Position numbers and translations under genes: made by a program. Below are positions 25,827-34,448 of a DNA stretch of 64,000 nt, one piece after another. The stretch is from Gammaproteobacteria bacterium (GTDB lineage: Bacteria > Pseudomonadota > Gammaproteobacteria > Steroidobacterales > PWYM01), in the NCBI GenBank assembly GCA_003567475.1, contig PWZL01000058.1:19859-83858 (forward strand). Direction: 5' to 3'. Under the pieces are notes generated by a model. It was not told where the DNA came from. It saw only the letters and a list, made by a program, of their open reading frames with translations, and did no database searches. Each line of letters starts with the position of its first letter. Within the stretch, counting starts at the first letter, position 1.

Positions 25827-26270
25827 TCAAGCCGCGACCTGAATCCGGCGCGGCTGCGCCCTGGCCTGCTTGGGAATCTCGATCTCGAGCACGCCCAACC
25901 GGCCGCTGGCCCGCACGCCCTCGGCATCGACCGTTTCGGGCAGAATGAAACGACGGTGGAACCGCCCCAGGCCGCGCTCGCGGCGCTCGCGCGCCGGCTG
26001 TTGTTCGCGCGTCTGTTTCTCCCGCTGGCCGCTCAGGGTCAACACGCCGCGATCGAGCGTCAGCTCGACCGACTCCGGGTCCACCCCGGGCAAGTCCACC
26101 TGCAACACAAACCGGTCCGTAAACTCCTCGATATCGACCGCGGGGACCCAGTCGGCAGTCGCCGCACTGCTGTCATCGTGTTCCTGGCGGAGCTGGCCCT
26201 CGAACAGCCGGTGCAGCCGCCCTTGCAGATCATTCATCAGTTCGAAAGGTTCATAGCGCACACTGCTCAT
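25827..26270 (-). CDS. Small heat-shock protein, Hsp20 / alpha-crystallin family
   Basis: A 147-residue ATP-independent chaperone that holds unfolding proteins. After an N-terminal arm (MNDLQGRLHRLFEG) the alpha-crystallin domain spans about residues 40-135: WVPAVDIEEFTDRFVLQVDLPGVDPESVELTLDRGVLTLSGQRE, a long acidic/basic loop, then GLGRFHRRFILPETVDAEG and GRLGVLEIEIPK. The I-x-I-type tail (LEIEIPKQ) is present. It is transcribed from a sigma-32 promoter about 65 bases upstream and has no operon partner. Confidence 0.93.
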   Translation of the reverse strand: MSSVRYEPFELMNDLQGRLHRLFEGQLRQEHDDSSAATADWVPAVDIEEFTDRFVLQVDLPGVDPESVELTLDRGVLTLSGQREKQTREQQPARERRERGLGRFHRRFILPETVDAEGVRASGRLGVLEIEIPKQARAQPRRIQVAA

Positions 26271-26335
26271 GACCGCTTACCTCCGTTGTCCTGGTCTTTG
26301 GTCCATCGGGCGGAACTGCTCCGCCGATGACTCTG

Positions 26336-26363
26336 AAATGGGGGAGACTGCGCGAATTTCAAG
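26336..26363 (-). promoter_or_regulatory. Sigma-32 heat-shock promoter of hsp20
   Basis: Read on the minus strand: CTTGAAA (26363-26357), 13 bases, CCCCATTT (26343-26336). Both boxes and the spacer match the sigma-32 (RpoH) consensus exactly. Start of transcription would fall near 26330, giving a leader of about 60 bases before the hsp20 ATG at 26270. Confidence 0.88.
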
Positions 26364-26528
26364 CCAGTCGCGCAGGGGCTGGGCGCCAGGAGCGGAGCTG
26401 GCGGGCACGCCGGCCCCCGGCTTACGGAGATTTGCAATTATCCACGAGCGTGATTATGTTGAGGCTCACGGGAGTGCATGCTCCGGCAGGCGAGCTGCCG
26501 GCCCGCAGATGCCAATCCTGGAGGTGTC

Positions 26529-27212
26529 GTGACACCGTCGTCGCACCCTGAAGTTGCCAACACCCCCGCACCCGGCAGTCTGCCGTGGAGCGCCGTGGCC
26601 ATTGCCCTGCTGCTCACGGTGCTCGCGGGGTGCGCGTCGCCGGCCAGGGTGGCTGTGGAGACCCAGTTCCCGACCCCTCTGGTGGAACCCCTGCCGCTGC
26701 GGGCGGCGGTGTATTACGAAGCTGCGCTGCGTGACTTTGCCCACAGCGAGACGATTCCACAGCATTCCCAATGGGAGTTCGAGCTGGGTCAGGCCAGCGT
26801 CGGCCTGTTTCAACCCCTGTTCGGCGCCCTGTTCCAGCACGTTCAGACGCTGGACACACTGCCCGAGCCAGGCGAACTCGGCGCGTTCGATCTGATCGTC
26901 GCCCCGCGGCTCGAGCGCTTCGAATTCGATATCCCGCGGCATCGCGACAGCCGGTTCGCGGAGGTGTGGATGCAGTATCGGCTGTACATCTACGCCCCGG
27001 ACGGCACCGCCATCGCCGAATGGCCGGTGACCGGCTATGGCAAGAGCGCCGCCTCGGGAACGCTTCCCAGAGCGGCCCTCCATGACGCCGCCGTGCGCGC
27101 CATGCGCGAGGCCGGTGCCACGATTTCGGTCAGATTCGCGTCACAACCCGACGTCCGCAGCTGGCTCCAGGAGAACAGCCATGTCCACTCCGTGCAAAAC
27201 GGCGATGGCTAG
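26529..27212 (+). CDS. Lipoprotein of unknown function
   Basis: A 227-residue predicted outer-membrane lipoprotein. The start is set at GTG 26529, which has GGAGG five bases ahead; the longer frame to ATG 26478 lacks such a site. The signal ends in LLTVLAGCAS, a lipobox with Cys near residue 35. The mature part has FPTPLVEPLPLRAAVYYE, FDLIVAPRLERFEFDIPR and YRLYIYAPDGTAIAEWPVTGYGK, the style of 'ABC-type transport auxiliary' or LptE/LpoB-like surface lipoproteins, but no family can be fixed. The last 32 bases overlap the next lipoprotein gene, so they are coupled. Confidence 0.7.
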   Translation: MTPSSHPEVANTPAPGSLPWSAVAIALLLTVLAGCASPARVAVETQFPTPLVEPLPLRAAVYYEAALRDFAHSETIPQHSQWEFELGQASVGLFQPLFGALFQHVQTLDTLPEPGELGAFDLIVAPRLERFEFDIPRHRDSRFAEVWMQYRLYIYAPDGTAIAEWPVTGYGKSAASGTLPRAALHDAAVRAMREAGATISVRFASQPDVRSWLQENSHVHSVQNGDG

Positions 27213-27963
27213 GCGCCGTCCCCATCGCCTTCGCCCCCCGGCTGCTGCGCTGCCCGGCGCGGCGTCGGCCCAGCTGGCGACCGGCAGCGCCATCCGGGTG
27301 ATCGGGCTGCTTGCGCTGCTCGCCGCCGCGATGGTGGCCGCCGGCTGCTCCACGGCACAGATCGAGCAGCTCAAGCACTCGCGAACCGGCATCGCCAGCG
27401 GGGAGCGGGTGGTGATCCTCGCGCGGCAGCACCACAACACCCACGAAACGGAACTCGACTTCGTCGACTGCGTCGGCAATTCCCTCGGGCGGGGCGCCAA
27501 CGGGCTTGAAATCGCCTCGCACACCGACTTCGTCAATGGCCTGTATCCGTGGTTCGAACCTGCCACCGCACCGCTGACGGCGAACGAGCTGCCCTCACTG
27601 CTCGCGCGCCCCGGCGTGGCCGAGCGGCTCGCCGAAACCGGGGTGCGCTACGTGGTATGGGTCGATGGCATGACCGAGCGGGTCGACGGTGGCGGCAGTC
27701 TGTCCTGCGCAGTCGGCCCGGGCGGCGGCGGCTGTTTCGGGCTTGCCTGGTGGGAGACGGACTCACGCTATGAGGCGGCGATCTGGGATCTCAAGCAAGT
27801 CGGCCAGGCTGGCATGATCAGCGCCGACGTGACCGGCCGCTCGGTCATCCCCGCGATCATCGTCCCGCTGCCGTTCATCGCGCGGCCGCAGGCCAACGCC
27901 TGTCGGGGTCTGGCTCAGCAGCTTCAGGAGTTCCTGGTCGTCGAGGACCAGCTCAGTCGCTGA
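27181..27963 (+). CDS. Lipoprotein of unknown function with unusually long N-region
   Basis: ATG 27181 has GGAGAA ahead and lies in the end of the previous gene. The 260-residue product carries about 57 residues, rich in Arg, Pro and Ala, before the lipobox (LLALLAAAMVAAGCS); an internal GTG at 27298 would give a normal signal, but has no ribosome site. The mature part has SGERVVILARQHHNTHETELDFVDCVGNSL, VNGLYPWFEPATAPL, LAETGVRYVVWVDGMTERVDGGG and GCFGLAWWETDSRYEAAIWDLK. No family is recognised. The pair with the lipoprotein upstream suggests one envelope function. Confidence 0.68.
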   Translation: MSTPCKTAMARRRPHRLRPPAAALPGAASAQLATGSAIRVIGLLALLAAAMVAAGCSTAQIEQLKHSRTGIASGERVVILARQHHNTHETELDFVDCVGNSLGRGANGLEIASHTDFVNGLYPWFEPATAPLTANELPSLLARPGVAERLAETGVRYVVWVDGMTERVDGGGSLSCAVGPGGGGCFGLAWWETDSRYEAAIWDLKQVGQAGMISADVTGRSVIPAIIVPLPFIARPQANACRGLAQQLQEFLVVEDQLSR

Positions 27964-28795
27964 TCGTTGTTTTCGGGGCGGCCTGGCCCAAGGGGGCCCG
28001 TGAGGGCTCGGCGAACCTCGCGAGCTGGCGCGCCAGCGCCACGAGCTCACCCTGCTCGTCCCAGAATTCGCCGTCGTTTTCCAGCAGTCCACGCGTGAGA
28101 TAGCGCGTGCGCGTGCGGCACAGCAGCCAGCCAGTCGCGGGCCGGGCTCTGATCTGCACCGTGAGCTCCATGGTCGGAATCCAGCCGCGGGCACCGTACA
28201 CGGCCAGCAGCGGCGGGGGCAGCGCGTCGGCGGTGAGCGCCAATGAGTGCACATCCTGGTCGCGCCCGTCCGCAAACCGCACCCATGCGCAGAGCTCCGC
28301 GCGGGCACCCGCGCCCTGCCCCAGCCAGCCGGCTGACCCTGGTGCGATGCGCCGCTCGAATCGTCTGGCCACCTCAATGACCACCGGCTCGATCGGCTCA
28401 CAGGCAGCCGGCGGCGGGAGCCGAGGGGCGACACCCTCGATCCGCGTCTCACCGGCCTGTTCGGAAAGGTCGCCAAATACGCCGGTAAAGCGGGCGATCG
28501 CGCCGCGCCCTGCCTGACTGAGTGTTACCGCCGCGAAACTCATCCGCCGGCCGCGCCGCAGCAGCTCGACCTGTCCGGTCACCTTGCCAGGCTGGGCCGG
28601 CTGGAGGTAGTGGCCAGTCAGCGACAGTGGATCAGGACACGCCAGACTGGCACACAGCATGCGCCCCGCAACGGCCATGAGATAGCCCCCATTGGGCACC
28701 GTACCGGCATTCCAGCGGCTGCTGAGCTCGCCCGCCCACACGCCGTTGGCCAGCCGCCGGACAGCGCTGTCGCGGTCGAAAACAAATGCCTCCAT
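27953..28795 (-). CDS. Thioesterase-like (hotdog-fold) acyl-CoA hydrolase
   Basis: A 280-residue double-hotdog protein. ATG 28795 has GGAGGAGG before it. The first half shows WAGELSSRWNAGTVPNGGYLMAVAGRMLCA and LTGHYLQPAQPGKVTGQVELLRRGRRMSFAAVTLSQ; the second repeats the pattern with GWIPTMELTVQIRARPATGWLLCRTRTRYLTRGLLENDGEFWDEQGELVALARQLARF. This matches the acyl-CoA thioesterase/'TesB-like acyl-CoA hydrolase 3' family (PF13622). It would cut acyl-CoA thioesters; chain length unknown. The 3' end overlaps the convergent lipoprotein gene by 11 bases. Confidence 0.85.
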   Translation of the reverse strand: MEAFVFDRDSAVRRLANGVWAGELSSRWNAGTVPNGGYLMAVAGRMLCASLACPDPLSLTGHYLQPAQPGKVTGQVELLRRGRRMSFAAVTLSQAGRGAIARFTGVFGDLSEQAGETRIEGVAPRLPPPAACEPIEPVVIEVARRFERRIAPGSAGWLGQGAGARAELCAWVRFADGRDQDVHSLALTADALPPPLLAVYGARGWIPTMELTVQIRARPATGWLLCRTRTRYLTRGLLENDGEFWDEQGELVALARQLARFAEPSRAPLGQAAPKTTISD

Positions 28796-28939
28796 GCGCC
28801 TCCTCCGGGCTGAGCCAGCCAACCGTTGCCAGCTGTCGGCGCGAGCCCGCTCGATGAACACCAGCAAACCGAGAGTTGTGACACGGCGGCACTTTGCGGC
28901 CGTCCCCTAGCATAGCGGAGCCTGTGCTGGAGATGGACC

Positions 28940-30430
28940 ATGCCCGACCGCAGTGATCTCGAACTGGTACTTACCGGAGGCACGCCAGTGGTCATTGTCG
29001 AGACCTGGGACGAACCGGGGTTTCTCGACATGCTGGTACAGATCGCGACCCAAGCCCGCCGCGACAGTTATCGACCGCTGTTTCGCTGGGCTGTGACCGA
29101 TGGACTTCAGCGCCTGGACCTGGCTCTGGAGCCTCAGCCAACGACCGCCGACCCGCGCGATGCGCTCCGCCACATTCGCGCCGTCGACAAACCGGGCATC
29201 TACGCCCTGCTCGACTTCCACCCATATCTGGGCGATCCGGTCCATGTACGCCTGTTGAAAGACATTGCCCTGGCGGCTCGCCGCCGCCGCCAGACCGTGC
29301 TGCTGGTGAGTCATCAGCTGAAGCTGCCCCCGGAACTGGAGCGGCTGGCTGCGCGCTTCGAGATGAGTCTGCCCGGCGAGCAGGAGCGTACCCGAATCAT
29401 CCAGCGAATCGCCGAGGAGTGGGCCGAAGAGTCAGGCCGGCCGGTCGACATCGATCCGCACGCACTCACCCTCCTCGTGCGCAACCTCGCGGGGCTCAGC
29501 ACAGCAGATACCGAGCGGCTGGCGCGAAATGCCATCGTGCTCGATGGCGCCATCACCGCTTCCGACCTCCCGGGGGTGATGCAGGCGAAATACCAGCTGC
29601 TGAATCGCGACGGGGTCCTGAGTTACGAGTACGACACCGCCCGGTTCGCTGATCTTGGCGGGCTGTCGCGATTCAAGACCTGGCTGGGCCAGCGACGCGC
29701 CGCGTTTCTCGGGGAGGGCCCGGAGAATACGCTTGAACCACCCAAGGGCGTCCTGCTGGTCGGTGTCCAGGGCTGCGGCAAGAGCCTTGCAGCCAAAGCC
29801 ACCGCCGGGGTCTATGGCGTCCCCCTGCTCGCGCTCGATTTCGGTGCGGTCTATGACCGCTACCACGGCGAATCCGAGCGCAGGCTCAGGGAATCACTGC
29901 GCATGGCCGAACTCATGGCACCTTGCGTGCTGTGGATCGATGAAATCGAGAAGGGCTTGGCCAGCAGCAGCAGCGATTCCAGCGGCACGTCGCAACGGGT
30001 ACTTGGGACCTTCCTGACCTGGATGGCCGAGCGTCGCACCCCGGTCATGGTCGTCGCCACCGCCAACGAGATCTCCGCCCTGCCCCCGGAGCTGGTGCGC
30101 AAGGGCCGCTTTGATGAGCTGTTCTTCGTCGATCTGCCGCGGCGTGAGGTCAGGCAGGACATCCTCGACATCCATCTCGCGCGCCGCGGACTCCCCCCGG
30201 AACGGTTCGATACCGCCAGGCTCGCGCTGGCCAGCGAAGGGTTCTCGGGTGCGGAGCTCGAGCAGGCTGTGGTGTCGGCGCTGTATGCCGCGAATGCGCT
30301 GGAACAACCCCCTGGACCGGGTCACGTACTCGCCGAACTCCGGCGCACGCGGCCGCTGTCGGTAGTGATGCGCGAGCGCGTGGAGGCTCTGCGGGCCTGG
30401 GCCAAGGACCGTACCGTCCCCGCGGACTGA
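28940..30430 (+). CDS. Ycf46-type AAA+ ATPase
   Basis: A 496-residue AAA+ protein like cyanobacterial/plastid Ycf46. The N-terminal 240 residues form a degenerate first module (VVIVETWDEPGFLDML ... LLDFHPYLGDPVHVRLLKDIALAA) that has no Walker motifs. The second carries Walker A GVQGCGKS at 275-282, Walker B VLWIDEIEKG with Asp334/Glu335, sensor TANEISALPPELVRKGRFDELF, and the second-region GFSGAELEQAV. Function is unknown in bacteria (carbon uptake regulation has been reported for the cyanobacterial form). An FHA protein gene starts 79 bases downstream, and the two probably form a unit. Confidence 0.88.
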   Translation: MPDRSDLELVLTGGTPVVIVETWDEPGFLDMLVQIATQARRDSYRPLFRWAVTDGLQRLDLALEPQPTTADPRDALRHIRAVDKPGIYALLDFHPYLGDPVHVRLLKDIALAARRRRQTVLLVSHQLKLPPELERLAARFEMSLPGEQERTRIIQRIAEEWAEESGRPVDIDPHALTLLVRNLAGLSTADTERLARNAIVLDGAITASDLPGVMQAKYQLLNRDGVLSYEYDTARFADLGGLSRFKTWLGQRRAAFLGEGPENTLEPPKGVLLVGVQGCGKSLAAKATAGVYGVPLLALDFGAVYDRYHGESERRLRESLRMAELMAPCVLWIDEIEKGLASSSSDSSGTSQRVLGTFLTWMAERRTPVMVVATANEISALPPELVRKGRFDELFFVDLPRREVRQDILDIHLARRGLPPERFDTARLALASEGFSGAELEQAVVSALYAANALEQPPGPGHVLAELRRTRPLSVVMRERVEALRAWAKDRTVPAD

Positions 30431-30509
30431 CCGACCGTGACACAGTCGCTGCACGCCCGACCAGCAGCGCTTATCATATGATCTTTGCTCCAGCGGAGCC
30501 CGTGCAGCG

Positions 30510-31667
30510 ATGTCATCCCCCAGCCGCCCCGCAAACCGCAGTCACGACGAGGATACCGATCAGCTGCCGATACTTTCGAAGTCGGCCCTGGCGGATCAGG
30601 ACCTCGACAACACCGGCACGCACATCTTCCGACCGCAGACACACGTCGGAACGGAGACGACGGCACCCGACCCCCTCGAACAGACCACGGTCTTCCATCC
30701 CGAGCAGCTGGCGGAACTCAGGGGCGAGGCGACCGAGAGTCAGCGTCTGCAGAAGGCCTTGACCGAGACCCGCCAGGCTTTGGAGGAGGCCCTGGAGAAG
30801 CTGGCCGACCGTGAAATGGCAGCTGCGCGACTCGAAGTGGAACTGCGCGATGCGCGCCGGGCCACGACAACCGTTCAGACCACACTGGCGTCGCTGGACA
30901 CTGAATTGAGCGAAGCACGGTCGGCCAGGCAGCAGGCGGAAAGCCAGCTGGCAGCACAGGAGGCGCGGCTGGCCGAGCAGGTGACCCGGATCGATGAACT
31001 CCGCGCCGCGCGGCAGGGGCTCCAGGATCGCCTGACCGCCCTCGAGGCACGGGCACATGACCTGCCTGAAACGACTGCAACACCGCCTGATCTCGCGGAA
31101 ACCGTGCAGGATCTCAGAGCCTACGTCGACCGCCGGCGCGACGCCTGGACGGCATTGAACCTCGAGCTGGCCGCGCGGCAGGAAAAGCTCGCCGAACTCG
31201 AGGCGGAACTGGCGCAACGCCAACGCCGCCAGATCGACGACAGGCGGCGCCTCAAGCGCGCCGAGCAGGCACTGGCCGCGCTGCGCACCCCGGGTGCGAC
31301 GCCACCCGGGGCCGCACCCGGGGCCGCCGTGGAGACGCCGTCAACCCAGCATGCCCTGGTGGCAGTCCTGCCGGACAGCCGCCTGCGCTACGCACTCCCC
31401 GCGGTAGGTGAAATCACCATCGGCAGGAGCTCGGCTAACGATATCCAGTTACGCACCCAGTTCGTCAGCCGGCAACACGCCAGGCTGCGCACCGACCACC
31501 AGGGCTGCACACTCGAAGACCTCGGCAGCCGCAATGGGGTGCTGGTCAACGGTCAACTGGTGCGCAGCCGTCAGCTCCACGATGGTGATGAGCTGGTGTT
31601 TGGTGAAAGTCGTTTCCGCTATGAAGCGCGGGACGACGACGAGCGGTTCGGTAGAACCCTCGGCTGA
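30510..31667 (+). CDS. Coiled-coil FHA-domain protein
   Basis: A 385-residue cytoplasmic protein. A disordered N-terminal part (to about 60) is followed by a long coiled coil (about 65-265, heptads such as LQKALTETRQALEEALEKLADREMAAARLEVELRD), a Pro/Gly/Ala linker with near-repeats (TPGATPPGAAPGAA), and a C-terminal FHA domain (about 300-375: ITIGRSSANDIQLRTQFVSRQHARL ... LEDLGSRNGVLVNG) with the Arg, Ser and Asn that bind phosphothreonine. It resembles scaffolds that read a phosphorylated partner. The gene follows the Ycf46-type ATPase, so the pair may form a regulated complex. The end overlaps the convergent nitrilase-like gene by 49 bases. Confidence 0.88.
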   Translation: MSSPSRPANRSHDEDTDQLPILSKSALADQDLDNTGTHIFRPQTHVGTETTAPDPLEQTTVFHPEQLAELRGEATESQRLQKALTETRQALEEALEKLADREMAAARLEVELRDARRATTTVQTTLASLDTELSEARSARQQAESQLAAQEARLAEQVTRIDELRAARQGLQDRLTALEARAHDLPETTATPPDLAETVQDLRAYVDRRRDAWTALNLELAARQEKLAELEAELAQRQRRQIDDRRRLKRAEQALAALRTPGATPPGAAPGAAVETPSTQHALVAVLPDSRLRYALPAVGEITIGRSSANDIQLRTQFVSRQHARLRTDHQGCTLEDLGSRNGVLVNGQLVRSRQLHDGDELVFGESRFRYEARDDDERFGRTLG

Positions 31668-32671
31668 GCCGCCGCAGCCACCAGCGCACTGGTCGGGCTG
31701 GGCGTGCGGTGCGCCCGCAACTCAGCGATCGGCAACCGCGCGGTGACACACTCGGGCCCGCCGGTCTGGGCCTGTGCGATCAGTTCCCCGCGAGGACCGA
31801 ACACAAGCGCCCGGACATCACCCGGCGCGCCCGAGGACACCGGTGCGGCGTCGCAGGTTCCGGACACCGCGGTGAAAATTCCGTTATGCAGCGATCCTGC
31901 CGCCGCATCCATACGACTGCTGCCTGGCGACGCACTGCGCAGCAGCAGCTCACAGCCCCGGCCGGCGAGCACCCTGAGCAGTTCGGGCTCACCTGCCACC
32001 GAGTGCATGGCCAGGTTACCGAGCGGGGTTGCCGTGACCGGCAAGACAGCCTCCGCCCCATAGCGCTCCAGGTAAGCCTCCAGCACATCTTCCACGACCG
32101 TGACGCCGGGAGCGTGGGCGTGACCCTGGGGCGTGCGGGCGTGTCTTGCCTGCCAGTGCACGGCGACCAGTTGCCCATGGGGATCGAGCAGGAGATTTGC
32201 CGCTGGCACATGCCCGGGCCAGTCGGGCGCCCTGAGCCGGGCGCCGAAACCGAGATAGCAGCCATAGGTTCGCGCCCAGCCCGCGAGCGCCATGCGCTCG
32301 GGCCCGTCACGCTCAATCGCTTCCGAGAGCAAGGCTCGTGCCGACCGCCGTTCCGGCGGCGGCAACAGCGCATCGGCAGGGAACCAGAGCAGGTCATACC
32401 GCTGCCCGGCCGAGTAGGCGCGCTCAATGGTCGCCACCATGCGTTCGAGGGCCGCGCCGCGGCGCTCGCCGAGCTGCGCCGGGGGCAGCTGCACCACCCC
32501 GAGCCGGACCGTATCGCGCTGGAGCGGCTGGGGTGCCGTGACAGCTGGAGCATGCTGTTGCTGTGCCTCGGCGGCGGCGGGTGCCGACCTCAGCAATGGC
32601 CACGCCGCCGCCCCGGCCGTGGCGGCCGCCAGCAGGCCTCGCCGTGTCATGCCGGAGGGGCTGTCAACCAT
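31619..32671 (-). CDS. Tat-exported carbon-nitrogen hydrolase homologue, active site degenerate
   Basis: A 350-residue nitrilase-superfamily relative. ATG 32671 overlaps the end of the AI-2E transporter gene by 8 bases; its N-terminus MVDSPSGMTRRGLLAAATAG is a twin-arginine signal. The fold is seen in VRLGVVQLPPAQLGERRGAALERMVATI, NLLLDPHGQLVAVHWQARHA and GEPELLRVLAGRGCELLL. The catalytic Glu-Lys-Cys triad is missing: FPA (Ala99) replaces FPE, the Lys site reads Q/A (174-175), and His223 stands where CYD should be. It is therefore likely a binding or structural protein. Assigned from motif order only. Confidence 0.7.
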   Translation of the reverse strand: MVDSPSGMTRRGLLAAATAGAAAWPLLRSAPAAAEAQQQHAPAVTAPQPLQRDTVRLGVVQLPPAQLGERRGAALERMVATIERAYSAGQRYDLLWFPADALLPPPERRSARALLSEAIERDGPERMALAGWARTYGCYLGFGARLRAPDWPGHVPAANLLLDPHGQLVAVHWQARHARTPQGHAHAPGVTVVEDVLEAYLERYGAEAVLPVTATPLGNLAMHSVAGEPELLRVLAGRGCELLLRSASPGSSRMDAAAGSLHNGIFTAVSGTCDAAPVSSGAPGDVRALVFGPRGELIAQAQTGGPECVTARLPIAELRAHRTPSPTSALVAAAAQPRVLPNRSSSSRAS

Positions 32672-33764
32672 GCTCACGCCGCCTGTTTCCGCCATCACCG
32701 CCAGCCGCATTGGCAAAGACCTCCGGGCGCGGCCACGCCCGAAGAATGGCGTTGACGACCGTGGCCAGCGGGATGGCAAAAAAGACCCCCCAGAAGCCCC
32801 ACAGACCCCCGAACACCAGGATGGCGACGACGATCGCGATCGGATGCAGGTTGACGACCTCGCTGAACAGCAGCGGCGAGAGCAGGTTGCCGTCGAGCAG
32901 CTGAATGACCCCGTAGGCGATCAGGACGTAATAGAACTCGGCCGAAATGCCGAACTGGAAGTAGGCCACGGCGGCCACCGGCAAGGTCACCACGGCCACC
33001 CCGACGAAAGGGATCAATACCGAAAGGCCGGTAGCCACAGCCAGCAGCAGGGTGTACTGCACCCCGAGGAATGTGAAGGTGGCATAGGTCACGCTGCCGA
33101 CAATCAGGATCTCCCACACTTTGCCCCGGACGTAATTGCCGATCTGGTCGTTGATTTCGGCAAGCACGGTATCGGTGAGCTGACGGTCGCGTGGTAGAAA
33201 TCCGGCCAGCCAGGCGAGGATGCGATCCTGATCGCGAATCATGAAAAACACCATAAGGGGTACCAGGATGAGGTAGACGATGACCGTGATGGCCACGAAC
33301 ACCGAGCTCACCGAGTAGGCCAGGACGCGCTGGCCGGAGCTCATGATTTCAGTGCCGATGGAGCTGACCAGCTGTGTGACCTGTTGCTCCATGATCACAC
33401 CGGGGAACTGCTCCGGCAGCCGCAACAGCAGCGCCTGGGCATCAGAGAGGATTGCCGGCATCTGTTGCACAAGCTGCGCCAGCTGCCGGAAAAACAGCGG
33501 GATCAGCCAGAACATCGTCAAGACCAGGGCGGTCATGAACACCAGGAATACGATGATCACGGCCGCAAGGTGGGGCAGGCCGATGAGTTGCAGGCGGCGC
33601 ACCAGGCCCGAAAGCAGGTAGGCGATGATCAGGGCCGCGAACGCTGGTGCCAGCTGGCGGCCCAGCACGATGATGATCAGCGTCAGTGCTATGAGCACCA
33701 GCAGCATCCCCACGACCTGTGGGTCGCCGAGATAGCGATTCAGCCAGTTCCTGATCGTATCCAT
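32664..33764 (-). CDS. AI-2E family transporter (PerM/TqsA-like)
   Basis: A 366-residue inner-membrane protein with about eight hydrophobic segments: two near the start (residues 18-52), one at about 66-90, two at about 150-180, two around 215-250 and a last pair at about 285-330. Family phrases are FLVFMTALVLTMFWLIPLFFRQL, LILVPLMVFFMIRDQDRILAW, IGNYVRGKVWEILIVGSVTYATFTFLGVQYTLLLAVATGLSVLIPFVGVAV and GNLLSPLLFSEVVNLHPIAIVVAILVFGGLWGFWGVFFAIPLA. Members export autoinducer-2 or work as sodium/proton antiporters; the substrate here is open. Translation is coupled to the nitrilase-like gene. Confidence 0.93.
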   Translation of the reverse strand: MDTIRNWLNRYLGDPQVVGMLLVLIALTLIIIVLGRQLAPAFAALIIAYLLSGLVRRLQLIGLPHLAAVIIVFLVFMTALVLTMFWLIPLFFRQLAQLVQQMPAILSDAQALLLRLPEQFPGVIMEQQVTQLVSSIGTEIMSSGQRVLAYSVSSVFVAITVIVYLILVPLMVFFMIRDQDRILAWLAGFLPRDRQLTDTVLAEINDQIGNYVRGKVWEILIVGSVTYATFTFLGVQYTLLLAVATGLSVLIPFVGVAVVTLPVAAVAYFQFGISAEFYYVLIAYGVIQLLDGNLLSPLLFSEVVNLHPIAIVVAILVFGGLWGFWGVFFAIPLATVVNAILRAWPRPEVFANAAGGDGGNRRREHG

Positions 33765-33943
33765 TCGCTAGTCTCAATCCATCGGTCACGCCGGCCTGCA
33801 CGGCGCACAAATCATACCTTCAGTGTGCGCCGACGGGTCGGCCCATCCCGACAAACAGTGCTACGCAGTCAACCCGTGGCATACTCCCACCCCACGCCTG
33901 CGCCGCCGGCGTTCCGAAAACCTCTGACCCTGAACCACCACCC

Positions 33944-34306
33944 ATGAAGACGTCATCAAGACTGCATCAGCAGGGCCGCCTGCACAACCGGCTGCTTCAG
34001 GAATCGCTGGTCACCCTGGTGCTGCTGGCCCTCGGTGCGCTGGCATTGCCGCTGTCGGTATACTATGTCGGCACCGCGTTTTTCGGACCCTACGAAGGCG
34101 GTACGGGCAGTGTCGGCAGTTTTCTCGGCGCGCTCTTCGCCTCGCTGGCGGTCGGCGACCGGGGGGCCTGGCTGCTGGTGCTCTCGCCACTGCTGGTCAT
34201 CACGCTGCTGCGACTGGCCAGGGGTCTGCTTCGGCCGCGTCGCCGGCGCGTGGCCAGCACCGGCGACCAGGGAACCTCCGGCGACCCGACGCCGACTGAA
34301 ACGTGA
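33944..34306 (+). CDS. Small two-helix membrane protein, unknown
   Basis: A 120-residue protein I cannot place. Two strong hydrophobic segments: about 22-45 (LVTLVLLALGALALPLSVYYVG) and about 73-92 (GAWLLVLSPLLVITLLRLARG), with a Gly-rich loop between them (FGPYEGGTGSVGSFLG) that may hold a re-entrant turn, and an Arg-rich tail (LLRPRRRRV). Positive charges on both ends suggest both termini are cytoplasmic. No recognisable operon: the upstream gene diverges and a small protein gene follows after 140 bases. Confidence 0.55.
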   Translation: MKTSSRLHQQGRLHNRLLQESLVTLVLLALGALALPLSVYYVGTAFFGPYEGGTGSVGSFLGALFASLAVGDRGAWLLVLSPLLVITLLRLARGLLRPRRRRVASTGDQGTSGDPTPTET

Positions 34307-34448
34307 ACCGCGTCACAGATTCCTGCTCGGCCTGAGCCTTTCGGCGCAAAACCGCTGTGTTTGCTGGTATCGTTTTGGAAATTCGCAGGGGTGTGTCCGG
34401 AGCAGACCACCCGGCGGCCGCCGCCCAGCATCCGGAGTCAGATCATTC

